From contig CAYSEW010000006.1 in assembly GCA_964430245.1 (NCBI GenBank), positions 52,433 to 116,432 on the forward strand: a stretch of 64,000 nt of DNA, written 5' to 3'. Positions 41,970 through 51,687 of the stretch are shown here, piece after piece. Position 1 is the first letter of the stretch. The number at the start of each line of letters is the position of its first letter. The stretch is from CAYSEW01 sp964430245 (GTDB lineage Bacteria > Bacteroidota > Bacteroidia > Flavobacteriales_D > Parvicellaceae). The translations under genes were made by a program, and so were the position numbers. Below the pieces are notes generated by a model, which made no database searches, was not told the origin of the DNA, and saw nothing but the letters and a program-made list of their open reading frames with translations.

Positions 41970-42995
41970 CTAGGAAAGATTCCCTTTTATGATTCTATGA
42001 AGGCCATTGGCCCAATCATCTTTATCGTTTAAAGAAGGTACCATGTCAAGCTGTTCACCACCATGTTCTTTAAATAGGTTGGAATATTCTTCATCAATTT
42101 CAATTATTGTTTCCAAGCAATCAGCTACAAAAGCTGGAGAGAACATTAGTATTTTCTTTTTCCCTTCTTTCCCTAGCTTTTCTATGGTTTGATCTGTGTA
42201 TGGGGTAATCCACGGAGTTTTACCCAAACGTGATTGAAAGCAGGTAGTGTATTTACTTGGATCTAGAGCTAATTTTTTTGTCAATAATTGGGTTGTTTCG
42301 TAACAAGTAGCTTTATAACAATGGCTATTGGACTCATCAATACCATTTTCACAGTTATGTTCTACACATATTGTATTATCTAGATAGACTTTGTCTACAT
42401 GTCTTTCTGGTATACCATGATAAGAGAAAACAACATGGTCGTAATCCGAAATGTTAAACTGTTTAGACCGATTGATTATACAATCGATATAATTGGAGTT
42501 ATTATAAAATTGGCCTATTACTTTAATTTCAGGAATGACCCACCACTTATTGATAATACGAAATGCTTTTTCTAAAGTTGAACCTGTAGAAGCAGAAGCA
42601 TATTGAGGATAGAGTGGAAAAATATAGAGCTCATCATAATTCTTTTTGCTCATTTTCTCAAGCACCTTATCCATGCTAGGGTTCCCATATCTCATGGCCA
42701 ATTCAATATCAAACTCATTACTCGCTAATTCATTAAGCTTGTTAGTTATATTTTCTCCATAAGTAAGTAATGGGGATTTTCCATTTCCAATTTTAAATAG
42801 CTTTTGATATTCTTTGGCAGATTTGGGTGCTCTTAAAGGAACAATAATAAGATTTACAAGCAATAACCTTTTTAACCAATGAATATCGATTACTCTTGGG
42901 TCATTTAAAAACTCACGTAAATATATTCTTACGTCTTTTACAGAAGGGCTGTCAGGAGTACCAAGATTAAGAATTAAAACACCTTTTTTTCTCAT
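41970..42995 (-). CDS. hemH: Ferrochelatase with an internal four-cysteine segment
   Basis: The 341-residue protein shows GVLILNLGTPDSPSVKDVRIYLREFLNDPRVI, AMRYGNPSM, FPLYPQYASASTGS and the active-site histidine in FSYHGIPERHV (His193). It inserts iron into protoporphyrin IX to make heme. Right after the active-site motif come four cysteines (Cys210, 215, 226, 231) in a ~22-residue stretch, reminiscent of the internal [2Fe-2S]-cluster class of bacterial ferrochelatases; whether a cluster forms here is inference. It lies 7 bases after lpd in a leftward operon and would feed the heme enzymes whose assembly genes are in this window. Confidence 0.94.
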   Translation of the reverse strand: MRKKGVLILNLGTPDSPSVKDVRIYLREFLNDPRVIDIHWLKRLLLVNLIIVPLRAPKSAKEYQKLFKIGNGKSPLLTYGENITNKLNELASNEFDIELAMRYGNPSMDKVLEKMSKKNYDELYIFPLYPQYASASTGSTLEKAFRIINKWWVIPEIKVIGQFYNNSNYIDCIINRSKQFNISDYDHVVFSYHGIPERHVDKVYLDNTICVEHNCENGIDESNSHCYKATCYETTQLLTKKLALDPSKYTTCFQSRLGKTPWITPYTDQTIEKLGKEGKKKILMFSPAFVADCLETIIEIDEEYSNLFKEHGGEQLDMVPSLNDKDDWANGLHRIIKGNLS

Positions 42996-43002
42996 ATCAG
43001 TT

Positions 43003-44400
43003 TTAAATATGTAACGGTCTTTCTTCGGTTGCTGATAGTGCAGCTTCTTTTATAGCTTCACTATAGGTTGGATGAGGATGACAAATTCTTGCAATATCTT
43101 CTGCACTGGCTCTATATTCCATAGCAACAACTGCTTCCATAATTAGATCTGCTGCTCTTGGAGCTATCATGTGAACACCCAATACTTCATCAGTTTTTTT
43201 ATCGGATAATATTTTAATAACACCTTGTATGTCCATTGAAGCACGGGCTCTTCCAAGCGCACGGATAGGGAATTGCCCTACTTTATATTCTGAGCCACTT
43301 TCTTTTAATTCTTCTTCAGTTTTACCAACAGCTGCTACTTCAGGCCAGGTATAGACAACGCCAGGTATTAGGTTGTGATTAATATGAGGTTTTTGTCCTG
43401 CAATATGCTCAGCTACAAAAACACCTTCTTCTTCTGCTTTATGGGCCAGCATGGCTCCTTTTACAACATCTCCAATAGCGTAAATATGATCAACTTTAGT
43501 TTGAAGATTTTCATTGATCTCTATCCTACCTTGTTGGTCAGTTTTTATTCCAACATTATTAAGTCCAAGACCTTCTGTATAGGGTTTTCTTCCAACAGAT
43601 ACTAAACAGTAGTCACCTTCAAAATTTACAGGTTCACCTTTTTTGTTTTTAGCAGTAACTAAAACGCTGTTTTTATTTCTTGTTACTTTTTCAACAGAAT
43701 GATTGAAATTGAATTTAAACCCTTCTCTTTTCAATACTTTCATTAGCTCTTTCCCAAGGGTTTTGTCCATTGTCGGAATCAATGAATCTGCATATTCAAC
43801 AACGGTTACTTTAGACCCTAACCTTGCATAAACTGAGCCTAATTCCAATCCGATAACCCCTCCTCCAATAACAATAAGCTCTTTAGGGATTTCTTTTAGG
43901 CTTAGCGCTTCAGTAGAAGTGATAATCCTTTCTTTATCAGGCTCCATACCTGGAAAATAATTAGGTTTTGAACCTGTAGCAATAATCACTTTTTCTGCAG
44001 TAATTGTTGTTTCTTCTTCACCAGCAACTTTTATAGTATGTGCATCAACAAAAGACCCGAGGCCTTTTAATACATCAATTTTATTTTTCTTCATCAAAAA
44101 ATCTATTCCATCACAAGTCTGACCAATCACTTCATTTTTTCTATCCATCATTTTAGAAAGGTCAACTTTAGGGGCATTGATGATAATTCCGTGTTTTTCA
44201 AAATTATGTGTAGCAACATGGTAATGTTCACTGGAATCCAATAATGCTTTAGATGGAATGCACCCTACATTTAAGCATGTTCCACCTAAGGTGTTATATT
44301 TTTCTATAATAGCAGTTTTAAAGCCCAATTGTGCGCATCTAATTGCAGCTACATATCCACCAGGACCAGACCCTATGACAGCAACATCATAATTACTCAT
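43003..44400 (-). CDS. lpd: Dihydrolipoamide dehydrogenase (E3)
   Basis: The 465-residue flavoprotein has VIGSGPGGYVAAIRCAQLG (FAD site, ~9-27), the redox-active disulfide in GGTCLNVGCIPSKALL (Cys42, Cys47), the NAD site VIGGGVIGLELGSVYARLGS, HIYAIGDVVKGAMLAHKAEEEG, and the catalytic His-Glu region HPHPTYSEAIKEAAL. It reoxidises dihydrolipoamide on 2-oxoacid dehydrogenases and on the glycine-cleavage H protein (gcvH is at 11.4 kb). A perfect TAnnTTTG box 20 bases upstream suggests it starts the operon lpd-hemH-pabB-tilS. Confidence 0.96.
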   Translation of the reverse strand: MSNYDVAVIGSGPGGYVAAIRCAQLGFKTAIIEKYNTLGGTCLNVGCIPSKALLDSSEHYHVATHNFEKHGIIINAPKVDLSKMMDRKNEVIGQTCDGIDFLMKKNKIDVLKGLGSFVDAHTIKVAGEEETTITAEKVIIATGSKPNYFPGMEPDKERIITSTEALSLKEIPKELIVIGGGVIGLELGSVYARLGSKVTVVEYADSLIPTMDKTLGKELMKVLKREGFKFNFNHSVEKVTRNKNSVLVTAKNKKGEPVNFEGDYCLVSVGRKPYTEGLGLNNVGIKTDQQGRIEINENLQTKVDHIYAIGDVVKGAMLAHKAEEEGVFVAEHIAGQKPHINHNLIPGVVYTWPEVAAVGKTEEELKESGSEYKVGQFPIRALGRARASMDIQGVIKILSDKKTDEVLGVHMIAPRAADLIMEAVVAMEYRASAEDIARICHPHPTYSEAIKEAALSATEERPLHI

Positions 44401-44420
44401 AAATAATAAATTTTAGAGCA

Positions 44421-44428
44421 CAAATTTA
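44421..44428 (-). promoter_or_regulatory. Putative -7 promoter element of the lpd-hemH-pabB-tilS operon
   Basis: The minus-strand sequence TAAATTTG is a perfect TAnnTTTG box, 20 bases before the lpd ATG in the 53-base gap after the DUF4105 gene. A -33 TTG at the usual distance is not evident. Confidence 0.4.
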
Positions 44429-44453
44429 ACCATTCTTATGAACTAGGATTGAC

Positions 44454-45671
44454 TTATTGAGTAGTATTAATTAGTTTTTTTGATTTAGAATAAAGAAAGA
44501 AATAGATCATAGTAAGACTTAATATGATTGGACTTGTAGAAGAATGAAATTCTTGAGGAAGAATAATCCAAAATAACACTAGAGAAAATAATATAACAGA
44601 CATGCTTAAGTAATAATGCTTAAGTTTTTGAATCATTTTAGCCCAAAAAAGTGTAATAAAAGTGATCAAATGAAGTGGGTTTGCCCATATAATATTAAAA
44701 TTACTTTTAGTAGCTTGATGATCAGTGCCAACCCACATAAATACTAATACTCCACCAAGAATTCCTGCGATAAACAAAACCAATCCAATCCAGGAAATAG
44801 TTACATATTTAATTCTGAAAATAATTAAGCCAAGTGTAATGAATAATGAAACCCAGAAATAAATTCCAGTTCCAGTTAAATCTTCAACAGGTTTCTTAAT
44901 AGAACTTACAAGTTGTATCTTCTTTATAACAAATGGTTTTTCAATCCCATATTTATCAATTACATAGGATGAATCAAAAATTTGCTCCATGTATTTGGGA
45001 AGGAACATTAAATGTTTATTATTAGCCATAACATCTATTCTAGAACCAAGCACTAGGTCTATTCCAAGGTCAAGCCAGGGTTGAGAAGCTAAATTAACTT
45101 CAATAATTTCACGAAATGATTTATTTCCTGCATCCTTATGCTGATATAGAATTAAATCATCCCCTAATACTTCTTGTAATATGTCTCTAATTCTAGAAGA
45201 ACAATTGTCATAAAAAAAATCATATTGATAGACCCTGTTCTCAGGAAGATGATTAATCAATAATTTTTCATAGAGTAGTTTTTTTTGATCAATATCAAGA
45301 TTAAGAATCTGCTCAGACACTCCTCGATTGAATTCTTTGTATTGGCTAACAAAACCATATAATGGTTGTATAGCCATGTAGTATTTTAATTTACCTTTTG
45401 CAAATTGATAACCAAAATCAAATTGATCCTCGGGCCATTCAAACATCCCCCAATTAAAAACAATATCTATTTGATTTTCTACATCAAATATTCTCAAGGC
45501 ACTATGGCCGAAAAGAGAATAGATCTCTCCTCCTTCATCGCAGGTTAATAGGCTTAATTGTGCATTTTCTGAAAGATTTTCAGGGAGATGATTAACTGCA
45601 AAACTTTGAAAATAAAAGCTTATCAATAAAACGCAGATACTATTTTTCAAGTTTGAAAATTTCAAGTGCAT
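44454..45671 (-). CDS. DUF4105 (Lnb-like) membrane protein
   Basis: From the ATG at 45671 the protein has 405 residues with a signal peptide (cleavage near QSFA-V). A large periplasmic part follows: LLTCDEGGEIYSLFGHSALRIFD, FNWGMFEWPEDQFDFGYQFAKGKLKYYMA, and YDFFYDNCSSRIRDIL with a Cys-containing signature of the DUF4105/Lnb N-terminal domain. The C-terminus has four or five membrane segments (WVSLFITLGLIIF onward). An in-frame GTG at 45698 exists but would add nine residues before the signal peptide, so the ATG is preferred. It overlaps tatD by 32 bases. The N-C dyad is reminiscent of papain-like folds; its function is unknown. Confidence 0.8.
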   Translation of the reverse strand: MHLKFSNLKNSICVLLISFYFQSFAVNHLPENLSENAQLSLLTCDEGGEIYSLFGHSALRIFDVENQIDIVFNWGMFEWPEDQFDFGYQFAKGKLKYYMAIQPLYGFVSQYKEFNRGVSEQILNLDIDQKKLLYEKLLINHLPENRVYQYDFFYDNCSSRIRDILQEVLGDDLILYQHKDAGNKSFREIIEVNLASQPWLDLGIDLVLGSRIDVMANNKHLMFLPKYMEQIFDSSYVIDKYGIEKPFVIKKIQLVSSIKKPVEDLTGTGIYFWVSLFITLGLIIFRIKYVTISWIGLVLFIAGILGGVLVFMWVGTDHQATKSNFNIIWANPLHLITFITLFWAKMIQKLKHYYLSMSVILFSLVLFWIILPQEFHSSTSPIILSLTMIYFFLYSKSKKLINTTQ

Positions 45672-46422
45672 TTGTAGTTGTTTTTTTAGCAATATCACCT
45701 ATTGAGCATTCGTAAATGGATGAGAGTTTTTCTGCAACATATGTTAAATAAGTACTTTCATTTCTTTTACCCCTGAATGGAACAGGTGTAAGGTAGGGAG
45801 AATCAGTTTCTAAAACAAGATGATCAATATCAACTTCTTTTAAGGTTATATCTAAGCCAGCATTTTTAAAGGTAACTACACCTCCGATTCCTAGTTTAAA
45901 ACCTCCGTAATTTATTATATGTTCAGCTTGTTCTTTATTTCCAGTAAAACAATGGAAAACTCCTGTTAGATTGTCATCATTCAAAGTGTCTATAATTGAA
46001 AAAATCTCATCAAAAGATTCTCTAGTATGAATTACAATAGGAAGTTTTTTTTCTTTTGCCCATTTAACTTGTGTTTTAAAAGCAATCTTTTGTTCTTCTA
46101 AGGTAGATTGATCCCAATATAGGTCGATTCCTATTTCACCTATGGCAATATATTGTTTTATATTCAGCTGATTTTCAATTATAGCCAATTCAGATTGATA
46201 GTTTTTTTTTACAGAACAAGGGTGAAGCCCCATCATAGGATAACAGGTTTCAGGATATTCAGCAGAGAGCCTATTTACAGATTCAATAGTCTTAGAATCT
46301 ATATTGGGTAAGAATAGCTTATTAATACCATTTTTCTTACAATTATTTATAATAACAGACCTGTCATCATTAAAATCATCAAGATAGATGTGTGTGTGCG
46401 TGTCTATTAAAGGATAGGACAT
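45640..46422 (-). CDS. tatD: TatD-family metal-dependent hydrolase (deoxyribonuclease)
   Basis: The 260-residue TIM-barrel hydrolase carries the metal ligands in IDTHTHIYLDDF (His9, His11), the GEIGIDLYWD motif with the bridging glutamate, PIVIHTRESFDE, GVFHCFTGNKEQA and LETDSPYLTPVPFRGKRNES. TatD/YcfH proteins are DNases acting in DNA quality control, although some members have other substrates. The ATG at 46422 is preceded by a TAnnTTTG box. It overlaps the DUF4105 gene, so the two are probably one transcript. Confidence 0.92.
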   Translation of the reverse strand: MSYPLIDTHTHIYLDDFNDDRSVIINNCKKNGINKLFLPNIDSKTIESVNRLSAEYPETCYPMMGLHPCSVKKNYQSELAIIENQLNIKQYIAIGEIGIDLYWDQSTLEEQKIAFKTQVKWAKEKKLPIVIHTRESFDEIFSIIDTLNDDNLTGVFHCFTGNKEQAEHIINYGGFKLGIGGVVTFKNAGLDITLKEVDIDHLVLETDSPYLTPVPFRGKRNESTYLTYVAEKLSSIYECSIGDIAKKTTTNALEIFKLEK

Positions 46423-46456
46423 ATTCTTTAAATACTATATAAATTATTTATGGTAT

Positions 46457-46464
46457 CAAAAGTA
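46457..46464 (-). promoter_or_regulatory. Putative -7 promoter element before tatD
   Basis: TACTTTTG on the minus strand is a perfect TAnnTTTG box, 34 bases before the tatD start, in the 57-base gap after the C25 peptidase gene. A -33 element is not clear. Confidence 0.4.
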
Positions 46465-46479
46465 TCATTTTTGAAAGGA

Positions 46480-49400
46480 TTATCTCATTAGATACATTTT
46501 TCCGAAGCTGTTTTTAAAAGCATGATCTCCACTTGTATCTCTGTGCTCGATAGTTTCACCGTTTAATGTTGCTTTTACTCTGTAAAAATAAATCCCATTG
46601 GCCAATTGATCGCCATACTGATCTCTTCCATCCCAGAAAAAAGTAGTTTTGTTGTGTCCTATTTTAATTGGCCCTAGCTCAGTTTGGTCAATTTCCCTAA
46701 CTACTTTTCCAGATACATTTAATATTTGTATTAATATTTGCTCAGGGAATTCACTGCCAGTTAGTGTAAAAACAAAATGTGTTTTGGTACTAAATGGATT
46801 TGGGTAGTTGTAGAAATTAGAGATGGTTGAAGAAGTAATGACTTCAAAATTAATTTGATAGTCATAATCTCCAGAAAAGTTATTTGTTTTGTCTCTTCCT
46901 TGAACTTTTAGTGTGTAGATTCCGTCAGCTGTAAAAATAGGATTATACTCAATCGTAAATTTATTCTTAGAATCAGTTGCAGGAAACCATTTAAGAATTT
47001 CCTCACCAGCGTTATTCATAAAATATATTCGTTCCCATGTAATAGTATTGGGCTTTAGGATATAGAGACTGAAATTAGAAGTGTCAGTATCTGAGTCCAA
47101 TAATAAAAATGGATTTTCATCATCTAAGCTAATAACAATATGAGGTTTAGGGCTAATAATATCATTGTCGAGAATATGAACTCCATCAAATGTTACATCT
47201 AAAAGTGGATTGATATTATCCTCTTTAGTATTAAAGCTAGTTTGAATGATATTGTTAAAATAAAATTGTTCTGGTTGGTCTTGATAAAGGCCATTTATTT
47301 TAGGGTTGGCAGTAATCCAGATATTAGAATTATTTTGAAAATCAACTGTTGAAAATTTAATTGTGTCTAAAAGGAATTCAGAAGATCTTAAAGAGTCTTG
47401 CCTAGAATAACTAATGGGGTGAGCGGTGTAATTGTCATCATAAATTGTATAATCTACTAGCAAGCTATCCATGTCAAATTTTGAAATATTTTCAATAGCT
47501 ACTGCAATTTGTGCTGAGTCACCTTGTTGGACTCCATTAGAGTCAATACTGAAATAGTATCCTTTTTTTGGATTAACGGCTAATTCAGCGACAGGTTCGT
47601 AGATTACCTGCCACCTGTCTAATTGTAAAGGTGTATTTCCTGTAAAATCAGTTGCGTAAGCCTCAAATCTCATCATTGGGTAAATATTATGATCTATAAT
47701 ATTGTTAAGATTCATAATTGAGTCATTTAAAGAATACAATGTGTCAATTAACAATGATTGAATAAAGTTGGTATCTATGCCGTAGATTAATAACCTTGTG
47801 CTGTCTCCAGTAGGTTGTTCTAGCGAATGTTGTTCCCAGTAAATACTATTCCATTGCCTGGAAGGACCTATTATTGGAGACACAACATAACCAGTATTTT
47901 CATTTCCTGTAATATCAGCCTCAAGAGTTAAAATTTCCAGCTGGTCTCCCCCAGCTCCGCTTATTGAATCTATAGTATGACTTTCTATTGTTGAACCTGG
48001 GTTGCCTTTTTGAGTAATCAAAGCAAATCCGCCATCTGGCATTCCTGGATAAAAACCTGTTGCTCCTAGATTAGAGAATGCGTCAAACAGACTTTGAGGC
48101 CATTGAGCATAGAGATCTGATGGGAAAGTATACCCATCAGGTATAAAGGAATAAGCTGCTATATAGTTTGAGTCAGGAATATAAGATTCCAAAAAACTTG
48201 CTAGAGAATCTAATTCTTCTGGATATCCATAATTGAAAATAAAGAAAAAATGACATCTGTTTCTACCCATAGTGCTATTTGCAGAAGGACAAATAGAAGG
48301 ATCTCCATTAAATTGTCCAACACAATGTACGCTATGAGCATTAGATCTGTATAAGCCATTTGAGTGATCTACAGCCCATGGTTTGAGACTGCTTTTGTCA
48401 ACTACTCCAACTATAATTGCTGGCCATGACCAGCCACCATAATCCATTGTAGTTCCGCCAACTTGCCATAAATTAGCTTGCCATTGTGACCATCCAGAAT
48501 AATTAACATAAGATTGTATGCTGATTTTTGAAAGCGTAGGATAAAACTCAAAAAGTCTATTGGGCCTAGAATAATTAATATTCGTATAGTCATTATTTTT
48601 AAATTGGAAGAAATGAGATTGTCCCCATCCCCATTTTTGATCTATATATTGAAAAGATCTTTCTTCCCAAAAAAGCACTGAGCTGTCAGGAGAACATCTC
48701 CAAAAGTAAACGGTGCTATCAGTAAAATATAAAGGATCAGGAGAATTAGTAGAGGTGTTAACCCAATTATTTGGTAGTGCATTAACTACTCCCCCAATGC
48801 TACTTATATGCTGGTATTTTTTAAATGGAGAAGTGAATTCATCTGTAGTGTCAATTTCAAAAATGTAATTTTGAAGTGGTTCAAATGGATTCATAGTAGA
48901 AGCTCTCAGGGTATCAATTTGTTCTCCAATAATCGCGTAATCATATGGCCAAATTGGATAAAGAGTGTTAGATGAGATAAATATTGTTTTGGTTATTTGG
49001 TTATTGTTGATGTCATCTTGTTGTTCTTGTACTATTGATATTGGAAGATCCGCTTTAATTTCAAACTCATTAATTCCAATTCCTATGTTGGCTTGAACGG
49101 GAATCTCAATAGAAATGGTGTCTCTAAACCTAACTCCTGGAATTGTTTTTGAATAGATAGAATCTGCACCGTTTGGAAAATGTCGTATAACTTCTAATCT
49201 AATGGAGTCATTAAATGACCTGCCAATATTGGTGACAACCACATATAAATTAAAAGTATCTATTGAAAGATCTATAATTGAAGGTTCATACCAAACCCTA
49301 GATTCATCAAGGATTATTTCTGGCCGAAGATGAGAATTAACTCTAATAGCGGGGTCTCCTTGCAATGACATTCCATTGTAATTTGATTCATGTATTTCAT

Positions 49401-51687
49401 TGTATTCAATGCCAGTCATAAATAGGTCTAAAGAATCAACAGTAAGTTTTATTTGCTCACCAATAGTTTGACCATACCCAAAATTGGAAATCATGTGGTA
49501 TAAGAAACCAGTATAGTTATTTATGTAGGGGATAAAACCTCTTGTTGAGGTGGAAATAAAGCCAATAGACCCTGCATCTACAGCATTAACTATTCTTTCG
49601 CTGTATGAAAAAGTATCATTTGTGTGAACATCACCAGTATAGCAACCTAATCCAATTACCATTGGATATTTTCCTTGATTGTTCCAATTTTCAGGAATGT
49701 CAATATTTTGACTAAAACCCAGTGTTACTCCAGAATGACCTAAAAATGTGATCAACGACACGCCATCTTCCAAATTTTCTTTTACTTTTTGAAAATCGGA
49801 ATTATTTAAAGCGGATGAAAAAGGGTCTTTTGAATAATCCAAGACATGGCCACCAAACAATGAATCTTCAATGGTACTTTTGTACATGGAAAGCCAATTG
49901 TTTATATAAACAGTCTCAGCACTGTCACCGCTACCTCCAAAATGCAGAACAGTTTTTTGCCATTCTTTATTGGATAAGTCGTAAGTGCTCAAAGTATCTT
50001 GGGCCAACTCGTAAGCTTCAACTTTTGAAAGGTATGAATTAACCTGAGATGAAACTGTTACACTACTTCTTCCAGTAGGAATAGCAAATCCTCTGGAATT
50101 AGGATCTAACCCCAAGGTTAAATGATTGTCAGAAGATGGATATCCCCAAGAGGGCACGAGGTTTTTTTCATATGCACTAGGTGTTTTTCTAGAACCGGGA
50201 TTAGGCGATTCAGGTACAGTTTTAACAGATTTCCCTATTAAATATAAATGAGAAGGCCAGCTGGGCCAGTTATCCATACATAGGTTGACGAAACGTCTAA
50301 TTGATAGGGGGTTTTTGAAAATTCCAGCACTGAATTGATGATAAAGCTCTTCAATATCAATCACTAATGTGTCATAATTTGAAGAACGATAAGTCCCATA
50401 ATCTCTTGCAGCAACTAGATGTTGCTTACTGGTAATAATAACGAATGCATCATTTAGGGCCAGAGAACTAAAGTCATTAAAAAGTCCATTTGTTGATATA
50501 GCTGAAAGATCAGTAATATTGATAAAACTTGAAGAGTCGGAAATATAGCATATTGAGCTATCACCATTTGATTGGTTAGGAATAAGAGCTTCCCATATGT
50601 TTGCATTATTAACTACAGGAATTCTTTTCATGACATTATTAATTACATAAATAAAAGGATTAGATACAGTAGTACTTAAGTTATTTATAGAGACCCTTGA
50701 TTTTGAGTTATTAGTATTTTTTGGAACTCCAAAAAGCACAACAGAATCATTATTGAAATTAAGAGTATGAGGATAATTAATAGTGATATGAGATACATGT
50801 TGTTGGTCTTGACTCTGACCAATATTCCCAATGTTATGAATAATTGCAGTAGAATTAGAGCCTAATGATACAGCTGGTATTGAAAAAGGGTGATTTATTA
50901 ATTGGTAGCCATAATAGGAGGAGTCTAGTACTACAGTTGAGTTGTATAATACCCTAGTGTTATGATTAAACCCACTAGCATTTGAATTTGGAGAATTAGA
51001 AGGGGCAATAGCAATTTCACATATTGCATCAGGCCCACCCGTATAATTATTCTCTGTATTGATTAATTCTTGGTAATTAGTTCCTTTGTAATGAGTAGGG
51101 CCCATCCATCCTTCTCCATTTTTATATAAGGGACAGGAAGTACTATTGGTTTGTGGTCCCAATATATAATTACTATTGTATTTAATGTGATTTTTTTTCC
51201 AGCAGTAATCGATTGAGGCATATGAATTATAATTTACATCTGTTTCTAATTGAACTCTGCTATTGGTTGTATTTCCATTCCAAGAAAGATAATATCTAAT
51301 AGTATCGTTAAATAAGCTATAATATGGGTCAGGAACAAAATGAGCAGAATCATATACAAGACTATCTAGCCAGCTATCATTTTTTTCTGCATAAAATTCA
51401 ATATAATCATCAGTATTTAAAAATCCATCGCCACCATCAACTATATATAATGGAATTTCTTTTTCTCTTCCAAAAATTTGAAAATCATCAGATGGTATAT
51501 TTGCAATATCTTCACCTATATTGAATAATGCAATTTTTATTGTTGAATAGTCTAAACGATGAATTCCTGTTTCATAGACAGGAAATTGTAAATATTTTTG
51601 GGTGTAATTGATCCATTCATTTCCATATTGTTGACTATAAAGAAATAGGTTGTTGAAAATAAAAAGTATGAATAGAATTCTTTTCAA
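46480..51687 (-). CDS. C25-family cysteine peptidase with T9SS C-terminal domain (PorU2-like)
   Basis: A 1735-residue secreted protein with a signal peptide (KRILFILFIFNNLFLYS-Q). The gingipain-type catalytic domain shows the histidine in ITFLGHSGVTLGF (His651) and the nucleophile in VIGLGCYTGDVHT (Cys682), with further beta-rich domains downstream. The C-terminal sorting domain begins FYNYPNPFSTKTHFVFTLTG and ends GNGIYFYRVKATL-type. Gingipains and the T9SS sortase PorU belong to family C25; PorU itself is usually shorter (~1100-1300). The pairing with a PorV-like barrel suggests the protein called PorU2 by annotation pipelines, as I recall. The only fitting start is TTG at 51687, overlapping the PorV-like stop as TTGA. 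It could also be an ordinary secreted protease. Confidence 0.82.
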   Translation of the reverse strand: MKRILFILFIFNNLFLYSQQYGNEWINYTQKYLQFPVYETGIHRLDYSTIKIALFNIGEDIANIPSDDFQIFGREKEIPLYIVDGGDGFLNTDDYIEFYAEKNDSWLDSLVYDSAHFVPDPYYSLFNDTIRYYLSWNGNTTNSRVQLETDVNYNSYASIDYCWKKNHIKYNSNYILGPQTNSTSCPLYKNGEGWMGPTHYKGTNYQELINTENNYTGGPDAICEIAIAPSNSPNSNASGFNHNTRVLYNSTVVLDSSYYGYQLINHPFSIPAVSLGSNSTAIIHNIGNIGQSQDQQHVSHITINYPHTLNFNNDSVVLFGVPKNTNNSKSRVSINNLSTTVSNPFIYVINNVMKRIPVVNNANIWEALIPNQSNGDSSICYISDSSSFINITDLSAISTNGLFNDFSSLALNDAFVIITSKQHLVAARDYGTYRSSNYDTLVIDIEELYHQFSAGIFKNPLSIRRFVNLCMDNWPSWPSHLYLIGKSVKTVPESPNPGSRKTPSAYEKNLVPSWGYPSSDNHLTLGLDPNSRGFAIPTGRSSVTVSSQVNSYLSKVEAYELAQDTLSTYDLSNKEWQKTVLHFGGSGDSAETVYINNWLSMYKSTIEDSLFGGHVLDYSKDPFSSALNNSDFQKVKENLEDGVSLITFLGHSGVTLGFSQNIDIPENWNNQGKYPMVIGLGCYTGDVHTNDTFSYSERIVNAVDAGSIGFISTSTRGFIPYINNYTGFLYHMISNFGYGQTIGEQIKLTVDSLDLFMTGIEYNEIHESNYNGMSLQGDPAIRVNSHLRPEIILDESRVWYEPSIIDLSIDTFNLYVVVTNIGRSFNDSIRLEVIRHFPNGADSIYSKTIPGVRFRDTISIEIPVQANIGIGINEFEIKADLPISIVQEQQDDINNNQITKTIFISSNTLYPIWPYDYAIIGEQIDTLRASTMNPFEPLQNYIFEIDTTDEFTSPFKKYQHISSIGGVVNALPNNWVNTSTNSPDPLYFTDSTVYFWRCSPDSSVLFWEERSFQYIDQKWGWGQSHFFQFKNNDYTNINYSRPNRLFEFYPTLSKISIQSYVNYSGWSQWQANLWQVGGTTMDYGGWSWPAIIVGVVDKSSLKPWAVDHSNGLYRSNAHSVHCVGQFNGDPSICPSANSTMGRNRCHFFFIFNYGYPEELDSLASFLESYIPDSNYIAAYSFIPDGYTFPSDLYAQWPQSLFDAFSNLGATGFYPGMPDGGFALITQKGNPGSTIESHTIDSISGAGGDQLEILTLEADITGNENTGYVVSPIIGPSRQWNSIYWEQHSLEQPTGDSTRLLIYGIDTNFIQSLLIDTLYSLNDSIMNLNNIIDHNIYPMMRFEAYATDFTGNTPLQLDRWQVIYEPVAELAVNPKKGYYFSIDSNGVQQGDSAQIAVAIENISKFDMDSLLVDYTIYDDNYTAHPISYSRQDSLRSSEFLLDTIKFSTVDFQNNSNIWITANPKINGLYQDQPEQFYFNNIIQTSFNTKEDNINPLLDVTFDGVHILDNDIISPKPHIVISLDDENPFLLLDSDTDTSNFSLYILKPNTITWERIYFMNNAGEEILKWFPATDSKNKFTIEYNPIFTADGIYTLKVQGRDKTNNFSGDYDYQINFEVITSSTISNFYNYPNPFSTKTHFVFTLTGSEFPEQILIQILNVSGKVVREIDQTELGPIKIGHNKTTFFWDGRDQYGDQLANGIYFYRVKATLNGETIEHRDTSGDHAFKNSFGKMYLMR

